Shown here: positions 22,801-37,047 of the stretch, in pieces
Position numbering within the stretch: position 1 is the stretch's first letter
Layout: each line of letters begins with the position of its first letter
Assembly (NCBI RefSeq): GCF_008831285.2
Contig: NC_045146.1
Coordinates: 22,089,703-22,153,702, forward strand
DNA from: Nymphaea colorata
Lineage: Eukaryota > Streptophyta > Magnoliopsida > Nymphaeales > Nymphaeaceae
DNA: 64,000 bases
Reading direction: 5' to 3'
The notes under the pieces: generated by a model
The model's input: the letters and a program-made list of their open reading frames with translations, nothing else
Told to the model about the DNA's origin: nothing
The model's database searches: none
Program-made: the position numbers and the translations under genes

Positions 22801-25800
22801 AGGAAGGTCTTGGGCTTCTGCACTTTGGAAATTTAAATAAGACTTTTAACTTGCCCATCCGTAGCATCTTTCACCTCTTCCCTCTCATGTCCAAACAGGA
22901 ACCAGAAATCAAATCTCCGTAAATGCACGGCGTAATCCCAATATCTGTTCAAACTGCTGCCATAATTTGGATGCGTATTATGAAGTGATGGGGCTGCACG
23001 CTTGCTTCCTTTGTCCCTTTCTTGGCTTAAGACAATCGAGTCTTTCTCACTTAAGGGGCAATCCCATGTCACCATCTTAGTTAATAGGCATATAAACCAG
23101 CTTTTCAGGTGTCTTTATCTGACCTTTTTGTAATCCATTTTCTTTCTCTATAATCCTTCTCTTCATATTATGACAAAAGAGGCACCTCTTAAGCATTAAT
23201 CTCTAGACCTCCATCATCGAAAGGTTTTAAGTCAATCCATATAGCCAGTGTTTTGCTTGAGAGGGCTCTTCAGTCTTGTTTTGATGCGATGCACAATAGA
23301 TGTTTGTCTGACAGTAGCAAATCAACTTACTTGGAGTAAATAGAGGATTTAATTATTGAAAAGAAGAGTTTCAAATATTTCTACCAAAAAACAGCGAGTT
23401 GATGAGCTCCACAATACTTGATGAGATCCACCTGCACATTATTTTACTGCTATAAGTAGAGAAGAGACATAATATGCTCAGTTCGATTAGGATAACCCTT
23501 TCTCTTCCTAGAATCACTTGCCTGAGAATGGATCTACCAATCGATCGAGTACAGCAACGGTCGCGTCCACCTACAAAAAAAAGATTGGGGCATGTGCAGA
23601 TGGGCCCAATCAAGTATCAGCAGGACCCAACCCTCCGTATAAGGTGATGGATTGAGTAGTATTTGCCATTTGGCAAAGTTCAGTAAAAGACTAAAGGCGT
23701 TTTCACAGAATGGTGAAACGACCGTCAAACAAATGGCAACGGTTATACATCTGACAGACGGCCATGGTTCGCTCTGCTCTTTCAAGAACTCTCCCAATCA
23801 ATATCAGGGACCGTATCTGCTTAGACAATGACTCCAGGAGGTCCCTTCATTAATGGAGGTAGAATCAGCTAGGGAGGGCTTTGCTGAAAGGGTATCCATG
23901 GAGTTCTTATTGCCACCGATTCCCCCATGAAATACAGCCTGCAAGGAATACCTGTGGAAGGTAGTATTGATGGGTCTCTTGTTTTGTTTCAGGAGTGAGA
24001 AGAGTATTTCATTCAAACTTTTCCCGAACACCTCACCTCCCCTGCCCCTAGCATAATGTGCTGGAATAAACCCCATTTGAAAGGTCTAAATTGTTTTCGA
24101 AGCAGGAGAAATATTTCATCCCGACTTCCCTAAGTAAAAGCCAAACACCCCATTACCCCATCCCCTTCAACAATCCTGGGCTGGAACAAACCCTATCAAT
24201 GTGGAGACCCACGAAAAGAAATTTCACGAGCGCCAATCCAACCAACTAAAGCCTGTTCACCACCAAGTGGACAGCAAAAGGTAAGAGGAGACTTATATAA
24301 AGGTTGTTGAGGTAAATTCCAACTTCCATATATAATTTCATAGAACATTGTCCTCCTAAAGCACGGTGGTTGGGACTCCACCATAAAACTTCTTAGTGCG
24401 CAGTGTCTTCTATTTGATTTACCTGTTCGGTGCATGTGATTTCTCAAAGACCCCTTTATCAATCAACCAGATCAACTATGTACATAAGAATGCAACGTTT
24501 TACAAAATAAATAATGTTTGCATGTGTTTTCCTAGATATTCTTGTTATATCCATGTAACTTTCAGCTCATTCAGCATGACTCAGTAGTAAAGCCAGATGA
24601 TGCCCAAGGTTAGAGAGCCAAGGGGGGCCGGTAGGGTGCTCCTCTACCTCTCCCCACTCTTAAAAAAAAAATTGTTTAAAAATTTACATGTAAGCTAAAA
24701 AATATATTTATCTTATATACAAATTTTAAAAAAATGATATTTGGGCTCTTGACAAAATTTTGAAACTATAATTCAACCTCCTCATGAAAAACTCATGGCT
24801 TCGGCTCTACAGATGCCCATGGTCAGGTTCTTTTTCTAAAAAATAGAAAAACCATTTCTGAGGAAATGGGAGACCTGAATGCAGTTCTTGTCCCTCCAAT
24901 GGCAAGAACTCCAAAGCCCAAGGTCAAGACTTGTTCACCTTCAGATGTTGTTGGGGACAATTTATTCCCCTAAATTTTAGGGGAGTTCAACGGAAAGAAA
25001 CCATCAACATTTGTCTCAAAGTAAAAAACAACCAAAAGAGAAACTCAAGAAGAGATTGGCACAATGGACAGGGTGGGCAATTGGTAGGCGTGTATTTTCA
25101 ATTTCCATAATATCAATCTTATGTGTTGTAATCTTATGTGTTGTAAAAAGAATAGGAAGGTACCGATATGTAAGTTGAAGCATAGCAAAGATTCACCTCA
25201 AAACACCAAAAACAGCTTTAAACTTTAGAGATATGAAGGGAAAGGTCAGCCTTCCTAAAGTGGTGGGCCAAAAAAAAAGACGGTGTATTAATAAGGTGAT
25301 TTGTCACTAACTACCAAAAAAGTTTCAGTTAGCCTTTCTCCTCAAACTCATGTGGGGAAATGAGTTTCCTTTCTTTCTTTCTTTTGATGCAAAAGTGGTT
25401 ATATACACCTCCATGATGTGAAATAAGTCGGCAAGACAAGTGGGACAGTCTACATTTACATTCCAAGATGAACAAATAATTTAATTGAGAAAGAATCTTG
25501 GTAAAGAAGTGCTATATAATTGCCAATGGACGGTCCGTAGTAAATGGTATAGGACGGATTAGTAGCCATTGAATCAAGCAAGGAATTAGAGCCCATCTTA
25601 GGTCCTCATCCAGACCACATGCTGAAGAGATCAATTAAAGAAGTGTGCGGAAGAGGATACAAGGACAGCCAACTCACACATTGTGTGAACATCCATATAA
25701 TTGTCAACGGACAGTCCACAGTAAATCGTATAGGACGGGTTAATGGTTATTGATTCAAGCGAAGAATTAGAGCCCATCTTAGTTCCTCATGCACTTGCTG

Positions 25801-26000
25801 AAGAGATCAAAATTGCTCCATGATTTAACATCATAACATGTGTAGACGTTATGCGAGCTCGCATATAGATTATTATTATTATTATTCTATCACCTTTTTC
25901 TTCCAAACTGGGTGCGTCCGTTGTTTAATTCGATTCTTAATGCCTTACTCTCCTTCCCTCCCCACTCTTTTCTCTTTCTTTCCCCCACATAATTCAGAGG
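19871..26000. other. Intergenic region downstream of the GRAS gene
   Basis: The first ~730 bp (to about 20600) is the parental-looking 3' flank that was copied into the P450 intron. The rest is AT-rich with a GA repeat at about 22540-22558 and no recognised gene. The 25511-25810 part is a diverged direct repeat. Confidence 0.5.
25511..25810. repeat. Diverged ~180-bp direct repeat
   Basis: 25511 to about 25640 and about 25694 to 25810 share a long block including AGAATTAGAGCCCATCTTAG, GTATAGGACGG and CTGAAGAGATCAA, in the same order and orientation with many substitutions. It looks like an old tandem duplication of non-coding DNA. Confidence 0.7.
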
Positions 26001-26123
26001 TACATATAATAATTGACAACTCTCTCACCCTTTTTTGCGAGTGTTTCAGTGGGGTTTAAAAACTCATCATTCTCAATATGTTTTCTAACAAAAACGAAAA
26101 CCAACTCTTCTTCCGGCGATTTC

Positions 26124-26557
26124 ATGGCCGGAGCTACCAAACTCTCCTTAGATGGCAAGTTATGCTGGGCATTCCTATCAGCGGCAAACACAACCCCAAT
26201 CCGGACTGTGAAATTCTCAGAGCAAACCAACAACAGCGCGGCGAAGAGCAACTGGAGGTTAGGCACCAAATTCATCAACGAGGAGGTCGAAGAAAGAACA
26301 AGATCAAAGAGAGATCCAGATACGCGGCATAAGAACCCACGACTTCGAGTAGCATATCAGGGATTTCCAGGTGCATATAGAGAGATTGCAGCCAAGTTGG
26401 CCTGCCTGAAGCCATTGCCGAAACAGGGCGAGCTGATCGTGCCATCATGCCCGTAGAAAGCACAATGGAAGGCACCAAAGTCAGGAACTACAATTTTCTG
26501 CTTGAGCATGATCTTTATATTACCCAAGAGGTAAATATGTTTGTGGACTACAGCTGA
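26124..26557 (+). pseudogene. Arogenate/prephenate dehydratase fragment (broken)
   Basis: From the ATG at 26124 the frame gives a serine/basic-rich, plastid-transit-like N-terminus and then RVAYQGFPGAYREIAA, the opening block of the catalytic domain of plant arogenate dehydratases (phenylalanine synthesis in plastids). At about 26400 the frame must shift by one nucleotide to reach RADRAIMPVESTMEGTKVR and RNYNFLLEHDLYITQEVN, which match the next conserved block. About ten residues between the blocks are missing and a TGA follows at 26555. The remaining catalytic domain and the ACT regulatory domain are absent. It is a gene fragment, not a working gene. Confidence 0.75.
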
Positions 26558-26693
26558 ATGAGAAAGGAGGATGCCATTTTTTAGACCTGGCAACATGAAA
26601 TTAAACCGAAGAGGAAATGCATCAACACACTTTCAAAAACAGATTGGGATTATCATCACCGCCGTCCCCACCATCCGAGAAGAAGACTTCAAC

Positions 26694-27225
26694 TTACCTG
26701 CTGCCGCCAATGTCTTCCAACTCAGGAACGTGAATCTCTTTATATTTACACACATAGGGCGCGTCGCAGCCGACGTATGGTCCCGTCCACCTGCCATCAT
26801 CAATGTAGCTAGCGTCCCAGACGGAAACGTACAGAAACATGGGCTTCGTCGGGAAGTCTTCACCTTTCTTCCTCGCCTCCCTCCTCACCACAACTCAGTC
26901 AACCGACCACTCAATCTCGCTCGGCGCCCACTTGATCCGGTATTCGTGGTACCCATCTGAGGAATGGAAGCCGGGATTGTGAATCTTTTCTCGGTTGTCC
27001 GTCCCATTGGTGTAGATAGAAGTTCGTTTGGACGATTGTTTTGTCCTTACCCAAGAATTCGAAGTCGATTTCGTCCTGCGATTTGTCACCCTCAAGGGAG
27101 GACAGGTAGATATTGAAGTTGAGGCCGCTTGTGTTGCCGCCATGGCACTTGATTTTGGCGCCGAAGGTTCCGAAACGATAGGGGCAAGTGGAGCGTCATC
27201 GCGAGCCACCCCTCATCCAAGTCAG
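26694..27225 (-). pseudogene. GH16 glucanase/xyloglucan-active enzyme fragment (broken)
   Basis: Minus-strand conceptual translation shows GGNTSGLNFNIYLSSLEGD followed by the GH16 catalytic motif DEIDFEFLG (about 27049-27075) and GKDKTIVQTNFY. An extra ~4 bp at about 27010-27017 shifts the frame. The next part reads TNGTDNREKIHNPGF and DGYHEYRIKWAPSEIEW, then an in-frame TGA, then KPMFLYVSVWDASYIDDGRW and CDAPYV. The exon ends at a GTAAGT donor at about 26693. The motif order resembles plant EG16-type GH16 enzymes more than classical XTHs. Signal peptide, N-terminal part and the following exon are missing. Confidence 0.8.
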
Positions 27226-30200
27226 AATTTTTTTTGCTATGGGCAATCTTATAAAAATTTTCCATTTTAAAGAGCACAATATAATTATAAAATTTTTTTA
27301 TAAAAATATATAAAAATAAATAAAAATTTTGTTGCTGGCCTAAACAACTTCCCACGCCAATTTATATAGAGCTTAGCTACTGTGTCTATATAGTTATGTC
27401 TAGTCCGGTCGTCAATGAACACCGGCATTGGTGCTCCTTCCTCCACCATTGCCAAAGATGGCCCTCTCTCTCTCAAATATGTGAAACTTCTCTCTCAAAT
27501 ATGTGAAACTTCCTAACTTGAGGATGGAAATTATAACCTTCTTTTTCAATCTTTGGCTGTTTGAGTGATTGCAAAGCTTCACTTGCGCATTCTCTTTCCT
27601 TTCGAATTTTTATTATAACTTCTTTCCACCTATCCAACTCCATGTAAAGAAAGGAAAACAACAATGTTGAATTAGTTAAGTAAAAAAAAAAAAAAAAGAA
27701 AAGTAAAAAATTGGTTTGATTGCAAAAGAAAAAAAATAAAAAGGAAAAAATGAAAATAATGATTTAAATGTAAATTCAATCCCTTCAAAAATAGAGGAAT
27801 TGAAAAAAAAAAAAAAAGAAAAGGTTTATTGCTTTATATTGTATATGTCTTCTATGCATGAATGACTAAGGTTTTACGACAGTTCATGCTGCCTCATTTT
27901 CCCTTTCTATCGTGTGTGCCTGCATGGATATTATGATAAAGTAATATAAATTTTGTCATTTCCTTTTTTTTTTTTTTTTATAGTCCAACAAACACTATTT
28001 CAGTAATTCTTCTTTATAATTATTTTTTTTACTTTCTTTCTCATTCCCTTCACCTCCCTTTTTCATGTCCTTTCCACCCTTCCCTTTTGGTCCCCTACTG
28101 TCTTCTTCCAACCGTTATCATCACGGCCCCAAGATCGAGGACTCAGAAACGATATTTTCTTTTATGGGTCTTCTGATGAGGTGACGTGTTTGGGTCATGC
28201 TTAATTGCAAGTTACAAAATTCCTGCAATGGCCTCTTTGTTTACGTATTAATGTGTTTTGACTGCGGCTGTGGCCGAGATATCAAACTGTTGAGGTCATC
28301 ATCGTTTGTGTGGAAAGCCAAACAATTCTAGTCAAGGAAAACTAGTTATAAAATTTTAAAGGACACCAAATTACTTAAAAATATTAATATAAAAATAAAA
28401 AGTGTTTTAGAGCTCATGGACAGTTGCTCACACATATTCCACCCTCACAGGAGGCCGGACGATTCGATCTTCAGTTTGACAGACAAAAGAGGCAGGTGCA
28501 GCCTGGATCTTCCTCTCTTTCAAAGAAATTGTGGGGTTTCTCACCAAGTTCAAGCCTCTATCTCTCTACCTGCAATTTCATGGCTCCTTACATGGAACTT
28601 GTGAATACAAGGCAGCGAGAGTATGTGGACATAGGCAGTCCACGAAGATAGGCTTAGGCTTGTTCGTGGTCAAGTGTGGTGCTCAAATTGAAGATCTTTG
28701 TCTTTCTTCTTGTTTAAGCAAAAGGTTATAACATGCGTTACCAGAAGAGATTATATAATGGAAGTTTCCATTTGAAGCGCCGACCAAATTTAACACCACG
28801 GTCAACCATGCAAGAATTTCTGGAGCCAAACGGACCCACGAAAGAAAAGTTTCAATGTCCATCGTTTTCGTTATGGGCCACTGAAGATATCGATCCCTCC
28901 TTTATATGACAATTGAACCTTTTTGTGAAATGTTTGCGAAATAGCTGATAAAATGAAAATGCATAACAAAATGTAGAAACAAAAAGTTTCCTAAATACAA
29001 GAATAAAAGCACAAAAAAAAAAGAAAAAGACTGGAATAACATAAAAGTGAAGTATGTCGACCACATATTAACATTTCTTAAACCATTTGTAGGACGCAAT
29101 GTGTTGTCTGCTTCAAAACGATGGGGGCGAGTGTAATCTATAGATACAAAAAACCAGAACGACGCAATTCGCTTATATTTTAATTGCTAGCGATCGCAAT
29201 TAGGCTAACCTGTGGCTACACAAATCCATGGGATCTTGAAACCGTGGATTCGTACCCCGCTATATATATTTTACTTGAGTAAAACTAAAAAACCAGACCC
29301 ATTAAAATTAAAATATTATAAGTATTTTTTTCTTTATAGGTGTGATTTTAAGAGTGATTTAATAAAAACGTACATTAAATTAATCATAAATAATTCAAAA
29401 AATGAGCGGATCATATAGCATGATAGCAGAAGAAACAAACTTTTTACAAAATAACTTAAACTAAAACATGATTTATATTTAGAATTTAAGGTAGTATTTA
29501 TAAAGTCAATAAGATGTTTATAAAATATTTTTTATTATAAATTTAAAAGGCTAAGTGATTTGGTATTTACCAATTACAATATATATATATATATATATAT
29601 TACAAGGGGCAACCCTTGCGCATATGCAAGGAGCCACTTTTGTAAATAACTGACAAGCGAAGGGGACTTATAAATTAACAAATAAAAGGGCGAAATTTCT
29701 TAGTTAGTAACTCCAATTTGTCAATAATCTGAAAACAACCTCCAATGTTCAATATTTTTAGCACTTGGAGGAGTTTTCGATGTTAGACATGTTCCCACCT
29801 TTTATCAAAGATGCATTTTATATAAAATGATTTTTTTTTTTCAAGTTTCACTTTTGCTCTTGTAAAAAGAAGAAGAATTCCATTTAAGTAGCCGAAACGC
29901 TTTTGTTACTTATGTTCATAAGACGCTAGGAGCCATAGCATATAACCAAATAATAAATGGAATTGAATCTCTGCGAAGAAAAACGTGAGGTCTTTTCTTG
30001 TATTTGTAAATGTGGTAGATAAATGAACATCTGTATCATAATTTCTTTTATTTGTAAATATAAAACATAAATGGATTCTTCATATGCTTTTACATGCATT
30101 TTTTCCTGTATTAGTATTTTTGTAACTAACTTATTTTAGTAAACTTTTGACAAAAAGCTATAGAACATGCAAAGTATGAATGACCGCAATAAAATATATT

Positions 30201-30330
30201 TATTTGCATACAGATGCCTTCAAATATTTGTTTATTTACATCAAATTTTGTGAGATAATGGCCTGAGGCTTGTTTCTGAATTTGATTAAAAATTGGGCTG
30301 GAACATTGTGTAACCGTCAATAAGTTCCCG
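27226..30330. other. AT-rich intergenic region
   Basis: Long A- and T-rich runs (27680-27830, 27970) and an (AT)n microsatellite at 29579-29601. The part at about 29270-29560 belongs to a dispersed AT-rich family also present near 60 kb. No gene was recognised. A 62-codon frame at 28416-28604 has no recognisable similarity. Confidence 0.5.
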
Positions 30331-30339
30331 GAAATTGTC

Positions 30340-30598
30340 AAGTGGTTTCGCGCGCTTTCCCTCCGCGTCCAAACTTTGTCTGGTTTGGAGACCCTGGCGA
30401 CGACTTGTTCAATCCGTTTTTCCTTCGTCCCCAAGGCACTTCTTCTTCTTGTTCATTGTATTAATCTCTCGGATCAGCTATACAAGAGTAGTGAGACCTG
30501 AATCTCAGACTGAGCTTTCCTCGTAGGATGAGGCTCGAAGGAACTAGGATTTCAGTGTCGACTTCACCTCCTTCTTCGTCTTCTTCTCTCTCTCGCTG
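30340..30598 (+). other. Probable non-coding first exon of the RING E3 gene
   Basis: GC-richer, pyrimidine-rich DNA with CTTCTTCGTCTTC and CTCTCTC runs ends at a GCTG|GTGAGC donor (30599). The next plausible acceptor, TATTTGTAG at 31474, lies 25 bp before the RING gene ATG. The start of this exon is a guess. An intron in the leader is common in plant genes. Confidence 0.45.
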
Positions 30599-31499
30599 GT
30601 GAGCATCTCACGGTATCTCTCTTCTTCTGCTTCCTACTTCTTCCTCTTCTTTTAAATTGTTATTGTTCTTCTTCTGAATGATTTCTCGGAACCGTCCCAA
30701 TTCCTTTTGAAAAGTTCCGGAAACGTGCTTCCAAAACCAGAGGCACAGTTGCCAAGTCGCTTCGTAGTATTTATTTACTCTGAACTGCTCTGAATCGCAT
30801 CCGGCGATCATCTAAAGAAAACCAGCTCCCAGACGGGCTTGGTGGAAATAGATATCGAGTGAATTCTCAGGAACCTTCTCGGTTTGGTGACCCGGAGAAA
30901 GATGAATCGGAATCCTTCCTTGAGAAGAACTTTTGCGCTTGTAGCATATTATGAAGGAATCCAAACAGGGACAAGGAAAGAATCCTTTGATGTTGTTGCC
31001 CTTTCTATATGCGACGGTTTCCACCATTCCGTTCCGAGAGAACCAATTGTAGAAGTTTAATTCCTTCAAATTCCTTGCTATGCATATCTTATGGCAATTT
31101 ACAGTGCTTTACTACTTGTCTTTTGCTGCTATTTGAAATTGTACCTTTAGAAAAGGCGATGGTTTACGTGTGTGACTGTGTAGCAAGAGCTGGAAAAAAA
31201 AAATGTTCTCTGCGAAGCTCAGTGATGTGATCCTCTGAAATTTGGCTGCATGGTGTTTTTTTTGCTCTTTGATTCTTCGCTGTCTGACCAATTTTGTACT
31301 CTGAGACATTAAATTTGCTTGAAGTAACTGATGGGTCTAGAGCCCTAACACAATGGCTATTATGTGGATTTTTCTCTTTATTGGTTTTAGTAGTACTAAT
31401 TGCTCATTTGTACTGCATCTACGGGGTTCTTTAATTATTTTTATTTAAAAATTTGTGTCACCTATTATTTGTAGTTGCAAGTAACCTCCAGTAGACAAA

Positions 31500-34400
31500 A
31501 TGACGATTCCCGCGAATCAGGAGGATAGCTCTCATTATGTGGGCCCAGGGCCTTCCCACGGAATTGAGGAGTATTTTGACGAACATCAATATCTTGATTG
31601 TGATGCTCTTGCACAGGTTCTTCAGGATCAGGTGACAAAATATCCTCGTACATGAATTTTGATTTTTCATTTTTCAGGCCAAAGTTATATTCTCTTTGTT
31701 AAGGTCGTACTTCTTCTTACTTTATTGTTTTTGTGTTTGTTTTCTTCGTTATTATTGTTCCCAATTCTCATTGCTTTCTTGATTTTTTTTGGACAATGTG
31801 ACAATTGTGTTTTCTGATCTGTCATCTTGAGCGAAGAAAGAAATTCAAGTATTCCTTTTTGTCCTTGAGAGGCCAAATAATCACAATTGACAGCATCCTT
31901 GTAGATAGGCCTTCTTTTGGCTCGATACTTAGTCACTTTTCATTGTGCAGCCTCTTGACATTTCCGGCAGAACTCATGGAGATGACTCTGTTCAAGTGGA
32001 TAGAATTAGTTATTGTCCTATCATTTATCGTTCCATCTTTGTTGAGCAAATTCTGGTTGTTGGTGAATTCCTTGCATCTTATTGTGTACAACAGTTGAAA
32101 CTTCAAAGGAAGTCTGCTTGGATTTTCCTTTTCCCTTTCACCACTCCATTTATTTAACCTGCTGCCTGCTGGTGTATATTAAGAAGACATTGTTTGTTTT
32201 GCATTGGCTTGTCATCTTGTTTATGGTGCACCTACTGTTTTCTCAAGTTAAGCCAAATAGAATCACCAAGCATGGTGTCGTACAAGGGAAGCATTTTTTT
32301 TCCCTAAAAACTGATGCAATATCTGCACAAGGTATAAAAGGAAGTGCTTTTTCTTTTGTTCTTGTTTTTGGGATGGGGTGGGGGCGCTGCAGTAGCAATG
32401 AATGCACATATGGATGTTAGTTTCATGAATTTTCAGGCTATGTCACATGGGTGTGGGTGCGGATGCGGGTGCCATAAATTGCAAAAAAACCTGGGTGACA
32501 GGGTGAGGGTGTAGCGATGTACATAAATACTGACGTCTATACATACATAAAAAATACAAAATTGCCCTTAACAAGACAAAATTATCAACTAAGGAACAAA
32601 AACTTTACTGCCCAAAGTCACATCTGGGATGCCAAAATTTGTAGTATCTTATTTCTTCCATGTAACATACACATTCTAGAGTCTGGTTTCAGATTTTACA
32701 ATCTTACTGATAGCATAAGTAGGCATTAGGCAAGTAGCTATTATACATCCAGTATTATAACTTTATAACACAAAAAACATGCAGCATAATATTATATATG
32801 TATAAGACTGATTAACGCAACTGGTAACACATATATGACTTATAAACAGAACATAAATACAACAAAACTTGTGCATGGTATACATATAAGAAAAGCATCA
32901 TTAAAAAAAAAAGTGACAAGAGGGCAAAAATGTTCCCAACATGGTTTGACTGGCTCATTGGTTGAATTGAGTCGATGCTTATAAAAAATGGATCATTCGG
33001 TGTGCATTGACCACACCCAGTGCCTCACCCATGCCACACCTGCATGTGGTCACCCATGCCACACCTGCATCACATCGACACAGGTGCTGCTGCTGTTTTG
33101 GAGAGTCCTTGTGACATAGTTTTCGGGCCAAAAAATTGTGAAGATGAAAAGCTTTCTCTTAATAAAAAGGTCCAGATATTTCCATATTTAATACATATTT
33201 TAGAGTGCTTGCCACAAGATTTTCCAGTTGACGACTGGAAAGATTGCTAAAATATTAGTATTCAGAATGTCTAAGCCGATATTACAGTGAAGTTGCTTGT
33301 TCATTGATTGTACTTGTGAAAGAAAGGTCATATGGATAATTTCCTGGCAAATGAAAGTTTTATGTTGAAAGAGCACAACAGGGCTTTGTCTTCTGGAAAA
33401 TCCGAAATACTGAAACAGTCAAGGCTTAAATCCGGTTGTTGTCCTTTTAGTATAGTCTTTGTATTTATAGGGACTGCACTCCCTATGCTGGAAAATTTCT
33501 TTCTTGCTCTCTCTAACAGGTAGGCTCTGGGTCCTACTCCTTCCTATATAAACATTACTTAAGCTGAACAAGATATTAAACCAAACTATGCTTTTATTTT
33601 CCCAACACTGAAGAAGAAAAATCATGTGATTAAGAATATCAGGTTAGGATTCAAGAAAAAGGTTCTAAGGGCCACCTTCTCTGTGCAATTGTATGATCAG
33701 GTCTTGATAAAAGCTATCTGATTTCCACATTGTGCTCCCTGGATCACCTTACTGTTCCCTAAGTCTCCTGTAAACACAACGGTCAGTTGGTCAACTAGGA
33801 CAAGCGAGGGATTCTTGCCGTCTGTGATTTTATTACTGTCTCCTGTCCTCATTTTGTTTCTCTGACCTCTAATTAGTTATCTTATACACTTTACATGAGT
33901 TTGTGGTCCTTGCTCATCCTTATAGTTTACTTCAGGAATGTGTTTATCGTTCATTTGCAACAAACTATGGAAACCATAATCCTAGTGCTTCTTCTACTGC
34001 CAATTCTCATGGTAATCGTGGCATGGATGGAAATGAAAGAAGGATTTTGCCTAAAGGAGATAGTTTTGATGCCAAAAATGTTGAGTTGCAGTTAGCAATT
34101 GATGAATCACTAGCTATTGCTTTGCAAGAAGCAGAGTGTCAAGCTCTTCGAAATTCCTCCATTGATGCTGCTAGATCTGAAACTAGCAGAATTGCTTCAG
34201 GTACTATTTTTTTTTCTTACCTGAGTTTGACTTTCAAGTTGTTTATTGTATGTTCATTTTTAATGTGTGAATGTAACTCTTACTGTTTCCTAGGGCTTGA
34301 TTGGTGTATGTATGTCAAGTTGCACATGTAAATGTGTGGAAAAATGTCTGTGCTGTACATTATTTGCAATGAGGATCACAATTGTCGGTTCTTCTTTTGC

Positions 34401-36261
34401 AGAGAAGAAGCATGATCAGCATGTAGTTAGACTAATCTTTTTTCTGTGGTTGTGTCAGAATTTTTTTAGAAAGGATGCTGTTTCTCAGATAAATGGCTCT
34501 CATTTAGTGCCATTTTCTCGTAATTTCTATTCCTAGAGTCTTTTGCCTGTGCTCTCCTTCATGTTTCATTTCCATGATCCTTTCACTTGTAATTTCTGTT
34601 AATTTTTCAGCTAGTGACAGGCGAAGGAACTCTACAGCCAGCACTTCAATAAGCAGTCAAGAACAGAACTCTATTGCTAACACTTCTCAGGTGAGCAGCT
34701 GTTAGCCTCTTTGACCATAAATTGGAAATTAATGGAAAGATTTTCTATTTTATCATCAAGAAAATATAACTTTAAGCCATATGTGTGTCAGGCCAATCAA
34801 GATGATATTGACCCTGATAGTATGACCTATGAGGTACTTTCAAGTTTCAATTACTGTTTTTCCTTTCAGTATCCAATGGATGCACTGCTTTTGCTGCTTT
34901 GCATGACTAAGAAATGATTTTATTGAATAAGAAAGGCAGAATTGTAGTTTGAAACCATTGTGTGGTTTGACATGACGCCCTGTTTGATTGGAAGAAAGTT
35001 TTCATGGAAAAGATATTTCTTGGATTACCTTTTTAAGCAAGCTTTTTCTCCTTGTCTATGAAAATACCTCTTCATTTGTACTTATGGTCTGTAGTCAAGA
35101 AAACCATTCACACTACAGTAATCAGTTTGTTGTGAGCAATATTTGCAAACTAGATCTAATGCTCAGCAAGATTTTCTTCTTGCAACCTTCATTGTGGTTG
35201 TAAACCTTCAATTTTTCACATCTTCAAGCTAGAGTATGATCTGAAAGTGTGCATGCACTAGACAGCGACTACACACAGAGATTAGGTGGAGAATTCGCCT
35301 GATTCCATGTTAAGAAATTAAGAAAGGGCATCTTCTTCAGTAACAAGAGAGGGAAAGGCCAAAAGGGATCTATTTCTCACAGAGAGAGAGAGAGAGAGAG
35401 ATTGCTATGGTGTCACTACTGCATCTTTTTCAGGAGAAAAAAATTACTGATGGAGGAGGCTAAAAACAACTCCTTTTTTTGGAGAAAACATGAAAAGGTT
35501 CACGAATCTTTCCCCCGGTGTTTATTTGCTGTGTGGATTCCACAGGCAAAATGCTCCAATCAAACAGGGCGAGAATTGGCCTGATTTTTAAGAATTGGCT
35601 GCTTGAGTTTATATTCTATATTTACTTTTGTCTTTGCACATGATTGGAGTTTTATTCACAATAATTTCCATGCTAGGAATTACTATTCGTAGGAGAAGCC
35701 ATCGGCACAGGTTCCCATGGTCTGTCTAAGAAAGTAATTTCATACTTGCCAACTTCAAAGTACAAGGCAGGGGGGCTGTTCTCCAGAAACAACAAACGTG
35801 AAGAGTAAGATGCATGAACATGCTTCATTTGTGCTCCATAGTCTTGTGGCTACTGATCCTCTTTTATTGGGATGGATGATGCATATTTGTCTCACGTGCT
35901 TCCTTTTCTGTGAAACGTTTTCCATAAGCATATTGTTTGGCTCGATTCTTTCGTTCCTGAGCTGTGTCTTGAGTTTTTCTATGACTTGGGAACTGTGTTC
36001 CACAACATGACCGCTGTAAAAATCACTTACCAATTTCATGAACATAAAGTTCAAGAATGTCTTCTTATGTGTGAGGGAACTGAGACCCATCTGGTGCCTC
36101 AGATTGGACAACCTACAAATAGCTCAAGCAACTAAGATCAATTAAGGAATTGGAGTTTGTTGGAAAGTTATGTGTAAGCACAAATAAGCACAAAAATGAT
36201 GCAGGATAATTTTTTCAACAAAGTTCTCGAGTGAGATTTGATCTCTCTCTGTCTCCTTTCC

Positions 36262-36298
<37 letters not shown>

Positions 36299-37009
36299 CA
36301 CACGTGCACATATATGGATGAGGATTGGACATGTCTATCCTTTTGCTTTTCCTGCGACATAACTGCAGGTTTCCTTGTTACAGTGTTTGGATTCTTCTAA
36401 TTTTCATATTTTTATTTTCTCAAATAAAATCAAAGCTTGTTGATGTCAGTAGAAAGCTAATGATAACACCACAATCAAGTTGGTCATTCAATCTTCATAT
36501 TTCACATGCAGTGTTGAATCACTGTTGCCTTTGGTTATGTTTTTGCAGATGTGTAATATGTTGTGTTGAATATAAACGAGGAGACAGGTTGATTACTCTG
36601 CCTTGCCAACATCTATACCATGCAGACTGTGCTACACGTTGGCTACAAATCAGAAAGGTACTCTCTTTTGTGTTATATGGAAATTGTTGCTACTTGCTAG
36701 AGTTATCATCATTAGTACCATCATGATTTCTTGGTTGTGTTGCCTGTATTGGAACCTTCTTTAAATAGTTTGAAACTAATCCTCTCTATGTATTGACGCT
36801 TGGGGGAAATGTTCCATGTGCTAGTCTTATTTTGCTGCAAGACTACCGCTAGAAATTAGGTGCTTATAGTGCTTCTTCCCCATGATGTTTGGCAATAGGA
36901 GTCCTTACAATCAGTTTCTACGCTTTATCTACAGAAAGCCTGCGATTTTGTGTTTCTTTCTTTCTAACATTTGTTTAGGACTTCTACTTGTTCTGACATT
37001 CCATGCGAT

Positions 37010-37047
<38 letters not shown>

